In this document: one piece after another, positions 11,848-21,840 of the stretch
Numbering within the stretch: the stretch's first letter is position 1
Layout: the number at the start of each line of letters is the position of its first letter
NCBI RefSeq assembly: GCF_019237615.1
Contig: NZ_JAFAGT010000085.1
Span: 1 to 64,000, forward strand
Direction: 5' to 3'
Source of the DNA: Roseateles sp.
GTDB lineage: Bacteria; Pseudomonadota; Gammaproteobacteria; Burkholderiales; Burkholderiaceae_C
DNA length: 64,000 nucleotides
Made by a program: the position numbers and the translations under genes
Notes under the pieces: generated by a model
The model's database searches: none
Seen by the model: the letters and a program-made list of their open reading frames with translations, nothing else
Told to the model about the DNA's origin: nothing

Positions 11848-12366
11848 TCAGGCGTCCAGCGCGGCAAGGCGCTTGTCGATGTCGGCCCGGAAGCGCTGGA
11901 TGAACATCAGCGCGCGGACCTGGGATGCGGCGGCGGGCGCGTCGCCCACCTCGTCGAGCAGGCGCCGGGCCTGCTCCAGCGCGGCGGCCTGGGCGCGCGC
12001 CGCGTCGTCGTCCAGCGCCTCGAGCCCGGCCTCGTCGCCTGCTTCGTCCAGCGCCTCGCGCCACGCCATCTGCTGCATCAGGAAGGCTGCAGGCATGGCC
12101 GTGTTGTTCTCGGCCTGCACCGGCGCGCCGCGCAGCTCGCACAGATAGGCGGCACGCTTGAGCGGGTCCTTCAGGCGCTGGTAGGCCTCGTTCACGCGCA
12201 TGGCCCATTGCATGGCCACGCGCTGGGCAGCAACGCCTTCCGCGGCGAAGCGGTCGGGGTGGACCTCGGCCTGCAGCGTCTTCCAGCGCGCGTCGATGTC
12301 GGCACGCTGCTGGGCCTGCCGCGCAGGCAGGCCGAAGAGCTGGAAGTCGTTGTCGGTCAGTCGCAT
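11848..12366 (-). CDS. hscB: Fe-S assembly co-chaperone HscB
   Basis: MRLTDNDFQLFGLPARQAQQRADIDARWKTLQAEVHPDRFA (HPD motif). Confidence 0.94.
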   Translation of the reverse strand: MRLTDNDFQLFGLPARQAQQRADIDARWKTLQAEVHPDRFAAEGVAAQRVAMQWAMRVNEAYQRLKDPLKRAAYLCELRGAPVQAENNTAMPAAFLMQQMAWREALDEAGDEAGLEALDDDAARAQAAALEQARRLLDEVGDAPAAASQVRALMFIQRFRADIDKRLAALDA

Positions 12367-12427
12367 GGTTTGGCGAAAAAGCAAAAAGCGCGGCCCGTGC
12401 CGCGCTCGCGAAGATCGTCGGTGTCGA

Positions 12428-12751
12428 TCACACGCGGAAGGATTCGCCGCAGCCGCAGCGGTCCTTCTCGCGCGGATTGCGGAACTTGAAGCCTTCGTTC
12501 AGGCCTTCGCGCACAAAGTCCAGCTCGGTGCCGTCGAGGTAGGGCAGGCTCTTGGGGTCGATGAGGATCTTGACCTCATGACCCTCGAAGACGACGTCCT
12601 CGGGCGCGGCCTCATCGGCGTACTCCAGCTTGTAGGCCAGGCCCGAGCAGCCGGTTGTCTTCACGCCCAGGCGAACGCCAATGCCCTTGCCGCGCTTGGC
12701 GATGTAGCGCTTGACATGACGGGCAGCAGCCTCGGTCAGGGTCACCGACAT
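12428..12751 (-). CDS. iscA: Iron-sulfur cluster assembly protein IscA
   Basis: [23 protein letters not shown]...[15 protein letters not shown]...[10 protein letters not shown]. Confidence 0.95.
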   Translation of the reverse strand: MSVTLTEAAARHVKRYIAKRGKGIGVRLGVKTTGCSGLAYKLEYADEAAPEDVVFEGHEVKILIDPKSLPYLDGTELDFVREGLNEGFKFRNPREKDRCGCGESFRV

Positions 12752-12752
12752 A

Positions 12753-13139
12753 TCAGTTCGCGTGTTTGGCGCGGTAGTCGTCCACGGCCGCCTTGATGGC
12801 GTCCTCGGCCAGGATGGAGCAATGGATCTTGACCGGCGGCAGCGCCAGTTCCTCGGCGATCTGCGTGTTCTTGATGGACAGCGCCTCGTCCAGGCTCTTG
12901 CCCTTGACCCATTCGGTCACGAGCGAGCTGGAGGCGATGGCCGAGCCGCAGCCATAGGTCTTGAACTTGGCGTCCTCGATGAGGCCGGTGGCCGGGTTGA
13001 CCTTGATCTGCAGCTTCATCACGTCGCCGCAGGCCGGGGCGCCGACCATGCCGGTGCCGACGTCCTCGTCGCCGTTCTCAAACTTGCCAACGTTGCGGGG
13101 GTTCTCGTAGTGGTCGACGACCTTGTCGCTGTATGCCAT
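12753..13139 (-). CDS. iscU: Fe-S cluster scaffold IscU
   Basis: [20 protein letters not shown]...[22 protein letters not shown]...[19 protein letters not shown]. Confidence 0.97.
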   Translation of the reverse strand: MAYSDKVVDHYENPRNVGKFENGDEDVGTGMVGAPACGDVMKLQIKVNPATGLIEDAKFKTYGCGSAIASSSLVTEWVKGKSLDEALSIKNTQIAEELALPPVKIHCSILAEDAIKAAVDDYRAKHAN

Positions 13140-13159
13140 GGTGTTCTCCTAGTTCGCGA

Positions 13160-14380
13160 TCAGTGCGCCGCCCACTGGATGGTCGACAGGTCGATGCCAT
13201 CCTTGTACATGTCCCACAGCGGGGACAGCTCGCGCAGCTTGGCGACGCGGTCGGCCAGCACGCTGATCGCATAGTCGATCTCTTCCTCGGTCGTGAAGCG
13301 GCCGATGGTCATGCGCAGCGAGCTGTGGGCCAGCTCGTCGCTGCGGCCCAGCGCACGCAGCACATAGCTGGGCTCCAGGCTGGCCGAGGTGCAGGCCGAA
13401 CCGGACGACACGGCAATACCCTTGACGCCCATGATCAGCGACTCGCCCTCGACGTAGTTGAACGAGATGTTCAGGTTGTGCGGCACGCGCTGCTCGAGGT
13501 CGCCGTTGATGAAGGTCTGCTCGATGCCGGACAGGCCCCGGACCAGGCGGTTGTGCAGCGCGCGGATGCGCTCGCTCTCGGTACCCATCTCCTCGCGGGC
13601 GATGCGGAAGGCCTCGCCCATGCCGACGATCTGGTGCACCGGCAGCGTGCCCGAGCGCATGCCGCGCTCATGGCCGCCGCCATGCATCTGGGCCTCCAGG
13701 CGCACGCGCGGCTTGCGGCGCACGTACAGCGCGCCTATGCCCTTGGGGCCGTAGGTCTTGTGCGAGGCCAGGCTCATCAGGTCGATGGGCAGCCGGGCCA
13801 TGTCGATCTCGACCTTGCCGGTGGCCTGGGCCGCATCGACGTGGAAGATGATGCCGCGCTCGCGGCAGAGGTTGCCCAGCGCGACGACGTCCTGGATGAC
13901 GCCGATCTCGTTGTTCACGTACATGACCGAGGCCAGGATGGTGTCCGGGCGCAGCGCGGCCTTGAAGGCCTCCAGGTCGACGAGGCCGTTCTGCAGCACG
14001 TCGAGGTAGGTCACCTCGAAGCCCTGGCGCTCCAGCTCGCGCATGGTGTCCAGCACCGCCTTGTGCTCGGTCTTCACCGTGATCAGGTGCTTGCCGCGGG
14101 TCTTGTAGAACTGCGCGGCGCCCTTCAGCGCGAGGTTGTTGGATTCGGTAGCGCCCGAGGTCCAGACGATCTCGCGCGGGTCCGCGCCGATCAGCGCGGC
14201 GACCTGCTCGCGGGCCTTCTCGACCGCTTCTTCCGCCTCCCAGCCCCAGGCGTGACTGCGCGACGCCGGGTTGCCGAAATGCTCGCGCAGCCAGGGGATC
14301 ATCGCGTCGACCACGCGGGGATCGCACGGCGTCGTCGCGCCGTAGTCGAGGTAGATCGGGAAGTGCGGGGTCATGTCCAT
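13160..14380 (-). CDS. iscS: Cysteine desulfurase IscS
   Basis: [24 protein letters not shown]...[23 protein letters not shown]...[22 protein letters not shown]. Confidence 0.97.
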   Translation of the reverse strand: MDMTPHFPIYLDYGATTPCDPRVVDAMIPWLREHFGNPASRSHAWGWEAEEAVEKAREQVAALIGADPREIVWTSGATESNNLALKGAAQFYKTRGKHLITVKTEHKAVLDTMRELERQGFEVTYLDVLQNGLVDLEAFKAALRPDTILASVMYVNNEIGVIQDVVALGNLCRERGIIFHVDAAQATGKVEIDMARLPIDLMSLASHKTYGPKGIGALYVRRKPRVRLEAQMHGGGHERGMRSGTLPVHQIVGMGEAFRIAREEMGTESERIRALHNRLVRGLSGIEQTFINGDLEQRVPHNLNISFNYVEGESLIMGVKGIAVSSGSACTSASLEPSYVLRALGRSDELAHSSLRMTIGRFTTEEEIDYAISVLADRVAKLRELSPLWDMYKDGIDLSTIQWAAH

Positions 14381-14405
14381 GGAACGACTACTCTTTGAAT
14401 TCTTC

Positions 14406-14939
14406 TTACTTGCTGAACGCGCCGCCCAGCGCGAACACCGAGTTCGGCGCCGTCACGCGGATGGGTTTGAGCACCGGCTGGCTGGAGATGGCGCGCTTGA
14501 CCGGCGCCGCCTCGACCTCGAAGCCCTTGGCCAGCTGCTCGTCGGCGAGCTTGCGCAGCGACACGGAGTCGAGGTACTCGATCATCTTGGCGTTCAGGTT
14601 GGTCCAGAGCTCATGGGTGATGCAGCGGCCGCTGTCCTCGCCCATGCAGTTTTCCTTGCCGCCGCAGCCGGTGGCGTCCAGCGCCTCGTCCACGGCGACG
14701 ATGATGTCGGCGACGGTGATGTCCTCGGCCTTGCGGCCCAGCGAGTAGCCGCCGCCGGGCCCGCGGGTGCTTTCCACCAGCTCATGGCGGCGCAGCTTGC
14801 CGAAGAGCTGCTCCAGGTAGGACAGCGAAATCTGCTGCCGTTGACTGATCGCCGCCAGGGCCACCGGGCCCGTATTCTCGCGCAGCGCCAGGTCCAACAT
14901 CGCGGTGACAGCAAACCGGCCTTTGGTGGTGAGACGCAT
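14406..14939 (-). CDS. iscR: Rrf2 family regulator IscR
   Basis: [51 protein letters not shown]; Cys residues in [16 protein letters not shown]. Confidence 0.96.
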   Translation of the reverse strand: MRLTTKGRFAVTAMLDLALRENTGPVALAAISQRQQISLSYLEQLFGKLRRHELVESTRGPGGGYSLGRKAEDITVADIIVAVDEALDATGCGGKENCMGEDSGRCITHELWTNLNAKMIEYLDSVSLRKLADEQLAKGFEVEAAPVKRAISSQPVLKPIRVTAPNSVFALGGAFSK

Positions 14940-14990
14940 ACAAACTCCTTTGCGAGAGGTCCGGGCGGGTGTCGTCCGGATCCAATGAAT

Positions 14991-15057
14991 TCGGGTTAAC
15001 CCGAGAGGCCCAGACAATAGTCGAGCGATTCATTTCCGATGATTTTACTCGACTACT
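14991..15057 (-). promoter_or_regulatory. iscR upstream region with candidate IscR operator(s)
   Basis: Perfect 14-bp palindrome TCGGGTTAACCCGA (14991-15004); inverted repeat TAGTCGAG (15018-15025)/CTCGACTA (15048-15055); reverse-strand TAGTCGAGTAAAATCATCGGAAAT resembles the E. coli IscR type-1 site. Confidence 0.5.
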
Positions 15058-15124
15058 CGCCGGCACCCTGTTCGCCACCAGTAGCCACAGGCAACAAGGG
15101 GTTTCTTGCTGCAGCGCAGCAGCG

Positions 15125-17254
15125 TCAGCGCGAAGCGCCGCCCTTGCGGGCGCTGTCCAGCGGCACGATGTTGTCGTGCACCAGCGCGCCGAAGGCCTGC
15201 TCGCGCAACTGCGCCAGCTGGTCGCGCAGCCGGGCAGCCTGCTCAAACTCCAGGTTGCGCGCATGTTCCAGCATCTGCTTCTCGAGCTGGGCCATGCGCT
15301 TGGCCAGGTCCTTCTCGGACAAGTCCTCGACCCGGGCCGCCGCCAGCAGCTTGGCGTCGTCGCGGCCGGCCTCCTCGGAATAGACGCCATCTATGAGGTC
15401 CTTGATGCGCTTTTGAACGCTGCGCGGCGTGATGCCGTTAGCCTCGTTGAAGGCGATCTGCTTGGCACGGCGGCGCTCGGTCTCGCCCATGGCCTTGCGC
15501 ATGGACTCGGTGATCTTGTCCGCGTACAGGATGGCCTTGCCGTTCAGGTTGCGCGCCGCCCGGCCTATGGTCTGGATCAGGCTGCGCTCGGCACGCAAGA
15601 AGCCCTCCTTGTCCGCATCCAGGATGGCCACCAGCGACACCTCCGGGATGTCCAGCCCCTCGCGCAGCAGGTTGATGCCCACCAGCACGTCGAAGGCACC
15701 CAGGCGCAGGTCGCGCAGGATCTCCACCCGCTCCACCGTGTCCACGTCCGAGTGCAGATAGCGCACCTTGACGCCGTTGTCGCTGAGGTAGTCGGTCAGC
15801 TGCTCGGCCATGCGCTTGGTCAGCGTCGTGATCAGCACGCGCTCGCTGGCCTCCACGCGCAGACGGATCTCCTGCAGCACGTCGTCCACCTGGTGCGTGG
15901 CCGGGCGGACCTCGACGAGGGGGTCCACCAGGCCCGTGGGCCGCACGACCTGCTCCACCACCTGGCCGGCGTTGTCCTGCTCGTACTGCGCCGGCGTGGC
16001 CGACACGAAGACGGCCTGGCGCATCTTGCGCTCGAACTCGGCGAACTTCAGCGGCCGGTTGTCCAGCGCGGACGGCAGACGGAAGCCGTACTCCACCAGC
16101 GTCGTCTTGCGCGCCCGGTCGCCGTTGTACATGCCGCCGAACTGGCCGATCAGCACATGGCTTTCGTCCAGGAACATGACGGCGTCCTTGGGCAGGTAGT
16201 CCACCAGCGTGGGCGGCGGGTCACCCGGCTGGGCGCCGGACAGGTGGCGCGTGTAGTTCTCGATGCCCTTGCAATGGCCCACCTCCTGCAGCATCTCCAG
16301 GTCGAAGCGGGTGCGCTGCTCGATGCGTTGCGCCTCGACCAGCTTGCCCTCCTTCACAAAGAAGCCAACGCGCTCGCGCAACTCCTCCTTGATGGCCTCG
16401 GCGGCGGCCAGCACGCGCTCGCGCGGCGTCACGTAGTGGCTGCTGGGGTAGACGGTGAAGCGCGGGATCTTCTGGCGCACCTGGCCGGTGAGCGGATCGA
16501 ACAGCGACAGTCCGTCGATCTCGTCGTCGAACAGCTCGATGCGCAGGGCCAGCTCGGAATGCTCGGCCGGGAACACGTCTATGGTGTCGCCGCGCACGCG
16601 GAAATGGCCGCGGGTGAACTCCATCTCATTGCGCGTGTACTGCATGCGTATGAGGTGGGCGATGACGTCGCGCTGGCCCAGCTTGTCGCCCACGCGCAGC
16701 GTCATCACCATCTGGTGGTAGTCGCTGGGGTTGCCGATGCCGTAGATGGCCGACACCGACGCGACGATGACCACGTCGCGCCGCTCCAGCAGGCTCTTGG
16801 TGCAGGACAGGCGCAACTGCTCGATGTGCTCGTTGATCGCGCTGTCCTTCTCGATGAACAGGTCGCGCTGCGGCACATAGGCCTCGGGCTGGTAGTAGTC
16901 GTAGTAGCTGACGAAGTACTCCACCGCGTTCTTGGGGAAGAAGTCCCGGAACTCGCTGTACAGCTGTGCCGCCAGCGTCTTGTTCGGCGCGAAGACGATG
17001 GCCGGCCGACCCAGGCGGGCGATGACGTTGGCCATCGTGAAGGTCTTGCCCGAGCCGGTCACGCCCAGCAGCGTCTGGTAGCTCAGGCCGTCGTTCACCC
17101 CCTCGACGAGCCGGGCGATGGCGGTCGGCTGATCCCCCGCCGGCGGGAAAGGCTGGAACAGCTGGAACGGCGAGCCTTCGAAGCTGACGAATTCGCCCTT
17201 GCGCTCCTCCGTGTCGCTTTCGGAGCCGGGCATGGCGTTCAAGGCTTCTTGCAT
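15125..17254 (-). CDS. uvrB: Excinuclease ABC subunit B
   Basis: [46 protein letters not shown]...[21 protein letters not shown]-terminal UVR motif. Confidence 0.97.
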   Translation of the reverse strand: MQEALNAMPGSESDTEERKGEFVSFEGSPFQLFQPFPPAGDQPTAIARLVEGVNDGLSYQTLLGVTGSGKTFTMANVIARLGRPAIVFAPNKTLAAQLYSEFRDFFPKNAVEYFVSYYDYYQPEAYVPQRDLFIEKDSAINEHIEQLRLSCTKSLLERRDVVIVASVSAIYGIGNPSDYHQMVMTLRVGDKLGQRDVIAHLIRMQYTRNEMEFTRGHFRVRGDTIDVFPAEHSELALRIELFDDEIDGLSLFDPLTGQVRQKIPRFTVYPSSHYVTPRERVLAAAEAIKEELRERVGFFVKEGKLVEAQRIEQRTRFDLEMLQEVGHCKGIENYTRHLSGAQPGDPPPTLVDYLPKDAVMFLDESHVLIGQFGGMYNGDRARKTTLVEYGFRLPSALDNRPLKFAEFERKMRQAVFVSATPAQYEQDNAGQVVEQVVRPTGLVDPLVEVRPATHQVDDVLQEIRLRVEASERVLITTLTKRMAEQLTDYLSDNGVKVRYLHSDVDTVERVEILRDLRLGAFDVLVGINLLREGLDIPEVSLVAILDADKEGFLRAERSLIQTIGRAARNLNGKAILYADKITESMRKAMGETERRRAKQIAFNEANGITPRSVQKRIKDLIDGVYSEEAGRDDAKLLAAARVEDLSEKDLAKRMAQLEKQMLEHARNLEFEQAARLRDQLAQLREQAFGALVHDNIVPLDSARKGGASR

Positions 17255-17367
17255 GGGGAATTCCCTGGGTTCACGGGCAAAATTGCTGCGCTGCGAAACC
17301 AGGCAGGTTAGCGCAGACCCTCGGTTTTCAACCTGCCCCTGCTGACAACGCCATTTCAGGAACCCTC

Positions 17368-18558
17368 ATGTCTTCTTTGTTCGCCGACGTCGCCCTGGCC
17401 CCCCGTGACCCCATCCTCGGCCTGAACGAGCAGTTCAACGCCGACACCCGCCCGGGCAAGGTCAACCTCGGCGTGGGCGTCTACTACGACGAGGCCGGCA
17501 AGCTGCCGCTGCTGAAATGCGTGCGGGAAGCAGAAGGCCTCATGGCCGCGACACCCAAGCCGCGCGGCTACCTGCCCATCGACGGCATCGCTGCCTATGA
17601 CAAGGCCGTGCAGAAGCTGGTCTTCGGCAGCGAGCTCAAGCATGTCGCCACCGTGCAGGCCCTGGGCGGCACCGGCGCGCTGAAGATCGGCGCCGACTTC
17701 CTCAAACACCTCAGCCCCGGCGCCAAGGTGATGATCTCCGACCCGAGCTGGGAGAACCACCGCGCACTGTTCACGCAGGCCGGCTTCACGGTCGAGACCT
17801 ACCCCTACTACGACGCCACCAGCAAGGGCGTCAACTTCGACGGCATGCTGGCCGCGCTGAACGCCGCCCCGGCCGGCACGGTCGTGGTGCTGCATGCCTG
17901 CTGCCACAACCCCACCGGCTACGACATCACGGCCGCACAATGGGCCCAGGTGGTCGCTGCCGTGAAGGCCAGGGGCCTGACGCCCTTCCTGGACATGGCC
18001 TACCAGGGCTTCGGCTTCGGCCTGAAGGAGGACGGCGAGGCGGTGCGCCAGTTCCTGGCGGCCGGAGTGGGCTTCTTCGTGTCCACCAGCTTCTCCAAGA
18101 GCTTCTCGCTGTACGGCGAGCGCGTCGGCGCGCTGAGCGTGGTCTGCAGCGGCGACGAGGAGGCAGCCCGCGTGCTGTCGCAGCTGAAGATCATGATCCG
18201 CACCAACTACTCCAACCCGCCCACGCATGGCGCCCAGGTCGTGGCCCAGGTGCTGGCCGACGACCGGCTGCGCGCGATGTGGGAGGAGGAACTGGCCGGC
18301 ATGCGCGTGCGCATCAAGGCCATGCGCTCGGCCCTGGTGGCGGCGCTGCAGGCCGCTGGCGTCACGCAGGACCTGTCCTTCGTCACCGAGCAACTGGGCA
18401 TGTTCAGCTACTCTGGCCTCTCCGCCGCCCAGATGCAGCGCCTGCGCAGCGAGTTCGGCGTGTATGGCGTGGATTCGGGCCGCATCTGCGTGGCGGCCCT
18501 GAACGAGGTCAACCTGCCGGTCGTGGCTACGGCGATGGCGGCCGTCATGAAGGGCTGA
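17368..18558 (+). CDS. Aromatic amino acid / aspartate aminotransferase (class I)
   Basis: MSSLFADVALAPRDPILGLNEQFNADTRPGKVNLGVGVYYDEAGKLPLLKCV...SFSKSFSLYGERVGALS. Confidence 0.93.
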   Translation: MSSLFADVALAPRDPILGLNEQFNADTRPGKVNLGVGVYYDEAGKLPLLKCVREAEGLMAATPKPRGYLPIDGIAAYDKAVQKLVFGSELKHVATVQALGGTGALKIGADFLKHLSPGAKVMISDPSWENHRALFTQAGFTVETYPYYDATSKGVNFDGMLAALNAAPAGTVVVLHACCHNPTGYDITAAQWAQVVAAVKARGLTPFLDMAYQGFGFGLKEDGEAVRQFLAAGVGFFVSTSFSKSFSLYGERVGALSVVCSGDEEAARVLSQLKIMIRTNYSNPPTHGAQVVAQVLADDRLRAMWEEELAGMRVRIKAMRSALVAALQAAGVTQDLSFVTEQLGMFSYSGLSAAQMQRLRSEFGVYGVDSGRICVAALNEVNLPVVATAMAAVMKG

Positions 18559-18573
18559 CGCCGACGCGGAATG

Positions 18574-18606
18574 CGCAGGATTGGCGGTTTGGCCGCCAAT
18601 CCTGCG
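18574..18606. terminator. Strong hairpin downstream of aminotransferase gene, no U-tract
   Basis: CGCAGGATTGGCGG - TTTGG - CCGCCAATCCTGCG: perfect 14-bp stem, 5-nt loop. Confidence 0.55.
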
Positions 18607-18687
18607 GCGGCAAATGCTGCACCGCACAACCGGCAAGGCGTTTTCTGGCACCATTGGGGCCTTCCTGTCCCTAGATCAAGGCCAGCC

Positions 18688-20010
18688 ATGCTGTATCAGC
18701 TCTTCGAAACCCAGCGCGCGCTGCTCAGCCCTTTCTCCGAGTTCGCGGCGGCGTCGGCCAAGCTCTACAGCCACCCGCTGTCGCCGTTCGCGCACACGCC
18801 CATGGCGCAGCGCCTGTCGGCCGGCCTGGACCTGGCGCACCGCCTGGCCAAGGACTACGAGAAGCCGGAGTTTGACATCCGCTCGGTCGAGGTCGACGGC
18901 GTGGACGTCGCCGTGCAGGAACTGGTGGCGCTGGAGAAGCCCTTCTGCCGGCTGCTGCGCTTCAAGCGCTACACGGACGATCTGAAAGTGCTGGCCCAGA
19001 TGAAGGACCAGCCCACGGTGCTGGTCGTCGCGCCGCTGTCCGGCCACCATGCGACGCTGCTGCGCGAGACCATCAAGCAGTTGCTGAAGTCGCACAAGGT
19101 CTACATCACGGACTGGACCGACGCCCGCATGGTGCCCCTGGAAGTCGGCCCCTTCCACCTGGACGACTACATCCGCTACGTGCAGGAGTTCATCCGGCAT
19201 GTCGGCGGCGCGGACTGTCACGTCATTTCCGTCTGCCAGCCCACGGTGCCCGTGCTGGCCGCCATCTCGCTGATGGCATCGGCCGGCGAGGCCACGCCGC
19301 GCAGCATGACCATGATGGGCGGCCCCATCGACGCCCGCAAGAGCCCGACGGCCGTCAACAACCTGGCCATGAACCGCAGCTTCAGCTGGTTCGAGAACAA
19401 CGTCATCTACCGCGTGCCGACCAACTTCCCCGGCGCCGGCCGCGAGGTCTACCCCGGCTTCCTGCAGCACAGCGGCTTCGTCGCGATGAACCCGGACCGC
19501 CACCTGAGCTCGCACTACGACTACTTCCTGGACCTGGTGCGCGGCGACGACGAGGGCGCCGAGGCCCACCGCCGCTTCTACGACGAATACAACGCCGTGC
19601 TGGACATGCCGGCCGAGTACTACCTCGACACCATCAAGACCGTCTTCCAGGACTTCGCGCTGGTCAACGGCACCTGGCAGGTCGATGGCGCCTTCGTGCG
19701 CCCGCAGGACATCACGACCACGGCGCTGCTGACCGTGGAGGGTGAACTGGACGACATCTCCGGCGCTGGCCAGACCCGGGCCGCCCACGATCTCTGCTCC
19801 GGCGTGCCCAGGCAGCACCAGTTCCACTACGACGCCATCGGCGCCGGCCACTACGGCATCTTCTCGGGCCGGCGCTGGCGCGAGAAGGTCTACCCCGAGG
19901 TGCGCGACTTCATTGCCAAGTACGAGGCCGCACCGCTGAAGAAGACCGCCAAGGCCACGCCCCTCAAGGCGGCGGCCAGGCCCGCGCCGGTCCGCAAGCG
20001 CAAAGCGTGA
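18688..20010 (+). CDS. phaZ: Intracellular polyhydroxyalkanoate depolymerase
   Basis: [53 protein letters not shown]...[20 protein letters not shown]...PARTM-type C-terminus. Confidence 0.93.
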   Translation: MLYQLFETQRALLSPFSEFAAASAKLYSHPLSPFAHTPMAQRLSAGLDLAHRLAKDYEKPEFDIRSVEVDGVDVAVQELVALEKPFCRLLRFKRYTDDLKVLAQMKDQPTVLVVAPLSGHHATLLRETIKQLLKSHKVYITDWTDARMVPLEVGPFHLDDYIRYVQEFIRHVGGADCHVISVCQPTVPVLAAISLMASAGEATPRSMTMMGGPIDARKSPTAVNNLAMNRSFSWFENNVIYRVPTNFPGAGREVYPGFLQHSGFVAMNPDRHLSSHYDYFLDLVRGDDEGAEAHRRFYDEYNAVLDMPAEYYLDTIKTVFQDFALVNGTWQVDGAFVRPQDITTTALLTVEGELDDISGAGQTRAAHDLCSGVPRQHQFHYDAIGAGHYGIFSGRRWREKVYPEVRDFIAKYEAAPLKKTAKATPLKAAARPAPVRKRKA

Positions 20011-20651
20011 GCCTCGCGACCCTGATCGACGCCGCGCTGCCGCAGACCCAGTGCACCCGTTGCGGCTACCCGGACTGCCGCGCCTATGCAGACGCCATCG
20101 CCGCCGGTGAGGCCGAGATCAACCAATGCCCGCCCGGCGGCGCCGAAGGCGTGCACCGGCTCGCCGCCCTCACCGGGCGCCCGGCCCTGGCGCTGAACCC
20201 CGTCAACGGCATCGAGGCGACGCGCGGCGTCGCCGTCATCGACGAGGCCTGGTGCATAGGCTGCACGCTGTGCATCAAGGCCTGCCCGGTGGACTGCATC
20301 GTCGGCGCGCCCAAGGCCATGCATGTCGTGGTGGCCGCGCAATGCACCGGCTGCGAACTCTGCGTGCCGGCCTGCCCCGTGGACTGCATCTCCCTGCCCG
20401 AGGTCACCGAGACGACCGGCTGGGACGCCTGGAGCCAGCCGCAGGCCGACGAGGCGCGCGAGCGCTATGCCTTCCGACAGTTCCGCCGCCACCGCGAGGC
20501 TCAGGAGAACGAGGCCCGCCTGATGGACAAGGCCGAGGCCAAGCTGGCGGACCTGCCGGCGGCGTCGGCCATCAGCGACCCGGCGCAGCTGTCCGCCAAG
20601 CGCGCCGCCATCGAGGCGGCTCTTGCCCGCGCGCGCGCCAAACGAGGCTGA
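20007..20651 (+). CDS. RnfB/RsxB-like electron transport ferredoxin
   Basis: [21 protein letters not shown]...[16 protein letters not shown]...[16 protein letters not shown]; upstream of nth. Confidence 0.9.
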   Translation: MSLATLIDAALPQTQCTRCGYPDCRAYADAIAAGEAEINQCPPGGAEGVHRLAALTGRPALALNPVNGIEATRGVAVIDEAWCIGCTLCIKACPVDCIVGAPKAMHVVVAAQCTGCELCVPACPVDCISLPEVTETTGWDAWSQPQADEARERYAFRQFRRHREAQENEARLMDKAEAKLADLPAASAISDPAQLSAKRAAIEAALARARAKRG

Positions 20652-20661
20652 CAATCGCGGC

Positions 20662-21306
20662 ATGAATGCCGCGCAGATCGAACGCTTCTTCGCCACCCTG
20701 AAGGCCGCCAACCCCGCGCCGCAAACCGAACTGGAGTTCGCCAGCGTCTTCGAACTGCTGACGGCCGTGCTGCTGTCCGCCCAGGCCACCGACGTGGGCG
20801 TCAACAAGGCCACCCGCCGCCTGTTCGTCGTCGCCAACACTCCGGCGCAAATCCTGGCGCTGGGGCAGGAGGGGCTGGAATCCCACATCAAGACCATAGG
20901 TCTGTACCGCAGCAAGGCCAAGCACCTGCTGCAGACCTGCCGGATGCTCATCGATCTGCACGGCGGCGAGGTGCCGCGCAGCCGCGAGGCGCTGGAGGCC
21001 CTGCCCGGCGTCGGCCGCAAGACGGCCAACGTGGTGCTGAACGTGGCCTTCGGCGAGCCGACGATGGCCGTGGACACGCACATCTTCCGCGTCAGCAACC
21101 GCACGGGCCTGGCGCCGGGGAAGACGCCGCTGGCCGTGGAGCTGGGCCTGCTCCAGCGCATCCCGCCGGCCTACAAGGTCGATGCCCACCATTGGCTGAT
21201 CCTGCACGGCCGCTATGTCTGCCAGGCCCGCAAGCCGTTGTGCAATGTTTGCGCCGTCGCCGCCGAATGCGACTACGGCCGAGACCTAAAATCCACCGCC
21301 GCCTGA
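20662..21306 (+). CDS. nth: Endonuclease III
   Basis: MNAAQIERFFATLKAANPAPQTELEFASVFELLTAVLLSAQATDVGVNKATRRLF...LPGVGRKTANVVLNVAFG...CNVCAVAAEC. Confidence 0.96.
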   Translation: MNAAQIERFFATLKAANPAPQTELEFASVFELLTAVLLSAQATDVGVNKATRRLFVVANTPAQILALGQEGLESHIKTIGLYRSKAKHLLQTCRMLIDLHGGEVPRSREALEALPGVGRKTANVVLNVAFGEPTMAVDTHIFRVSNRTGLAPGKTPLAVELGLLQRIPPAYKVDAHHWLILHGRYVCQARKPLCNVCAVAAECDYGRDLKSTAA

Positions 21307-21319
21307 CACTCCCCCATCC

Positions 21320-21532
21320 ATGGCCAGCCTGACCGATCTGACCGACCGCGTGGAGCGCCTGCTCCTTCGCCACGACGAAATCCTGCGCACCAACCTGCTG
21401 CTGCAGGTACAGCTGTCCACCATCACGCAGGAGCGCGACAGCCTGCGCTCGCGCCTGAACGCGGCGCGCGCCCGCGTTGACGCGCTGCTGGAGCGCCTGC
21501 CCGCCGACACGCCCAAGGAGGACCAGCCATGA
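21320..21532 (+). CDS. ZapB-like small coiled-coil protein
   Basis: 70 aa MASLTDLTDRVERLLLRHDEILRTNLLLQVQLSTITQERDSLRSRLNAARARVDALLERLP; 4-nt overlap with zapA. Confidence 0.75.
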   Translation: MASLTDLTDRVERLLLRHDEILRTNLLLQVQLSTITQERDSLRSRLNAARARVDALLERLPADTPKEDQP

Positions 21533-21840
21533 AGCAGATGGAAGTGACCATCATGGGCCAGAGCTATCTGCTCGGCTGCCCCGAGGGCGGCGAGGCCGCA
21601 CTGACGGCCGCCGTGGCCCAGGTGGACCGCGAGATGAGCGCCATCCGCGACGCCGGCAAGGTCAAGGCGCGTGAGCGCATCGCGGTGCTGGCCGCACTCA
21701 ACCTCGCCTACCAGCTGGCCGAGGCACCGCGGGCCACACCTCGGGAAGTGCCTCGCGAGGCGCCGCCGTCGATGCCCGAGCTGGACGCCCTCGTCATGCG
21801 CCTGGACGAGGCGCTGGAGCACGACGGGCAGCTGCTCTAG
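21529..21840 (+). CDS. zapA: Cell division protein ZapA
   Basis: MKQMEVTIMGQSYLLGCPEGGEAALTAAVAQVDREMSAIRDAGKVKARERIAVLAALNLAYQLA. Confidence 0.92.
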   Translation: MKQMEVTIMGQSYLLGCPEGGEAALTAAVAQVDREMSAIRDAGKVKARERIAVLAALNLAYQLAEAPRATPREVPREAPPSMPELDALVMRLDEALEHDGQLL

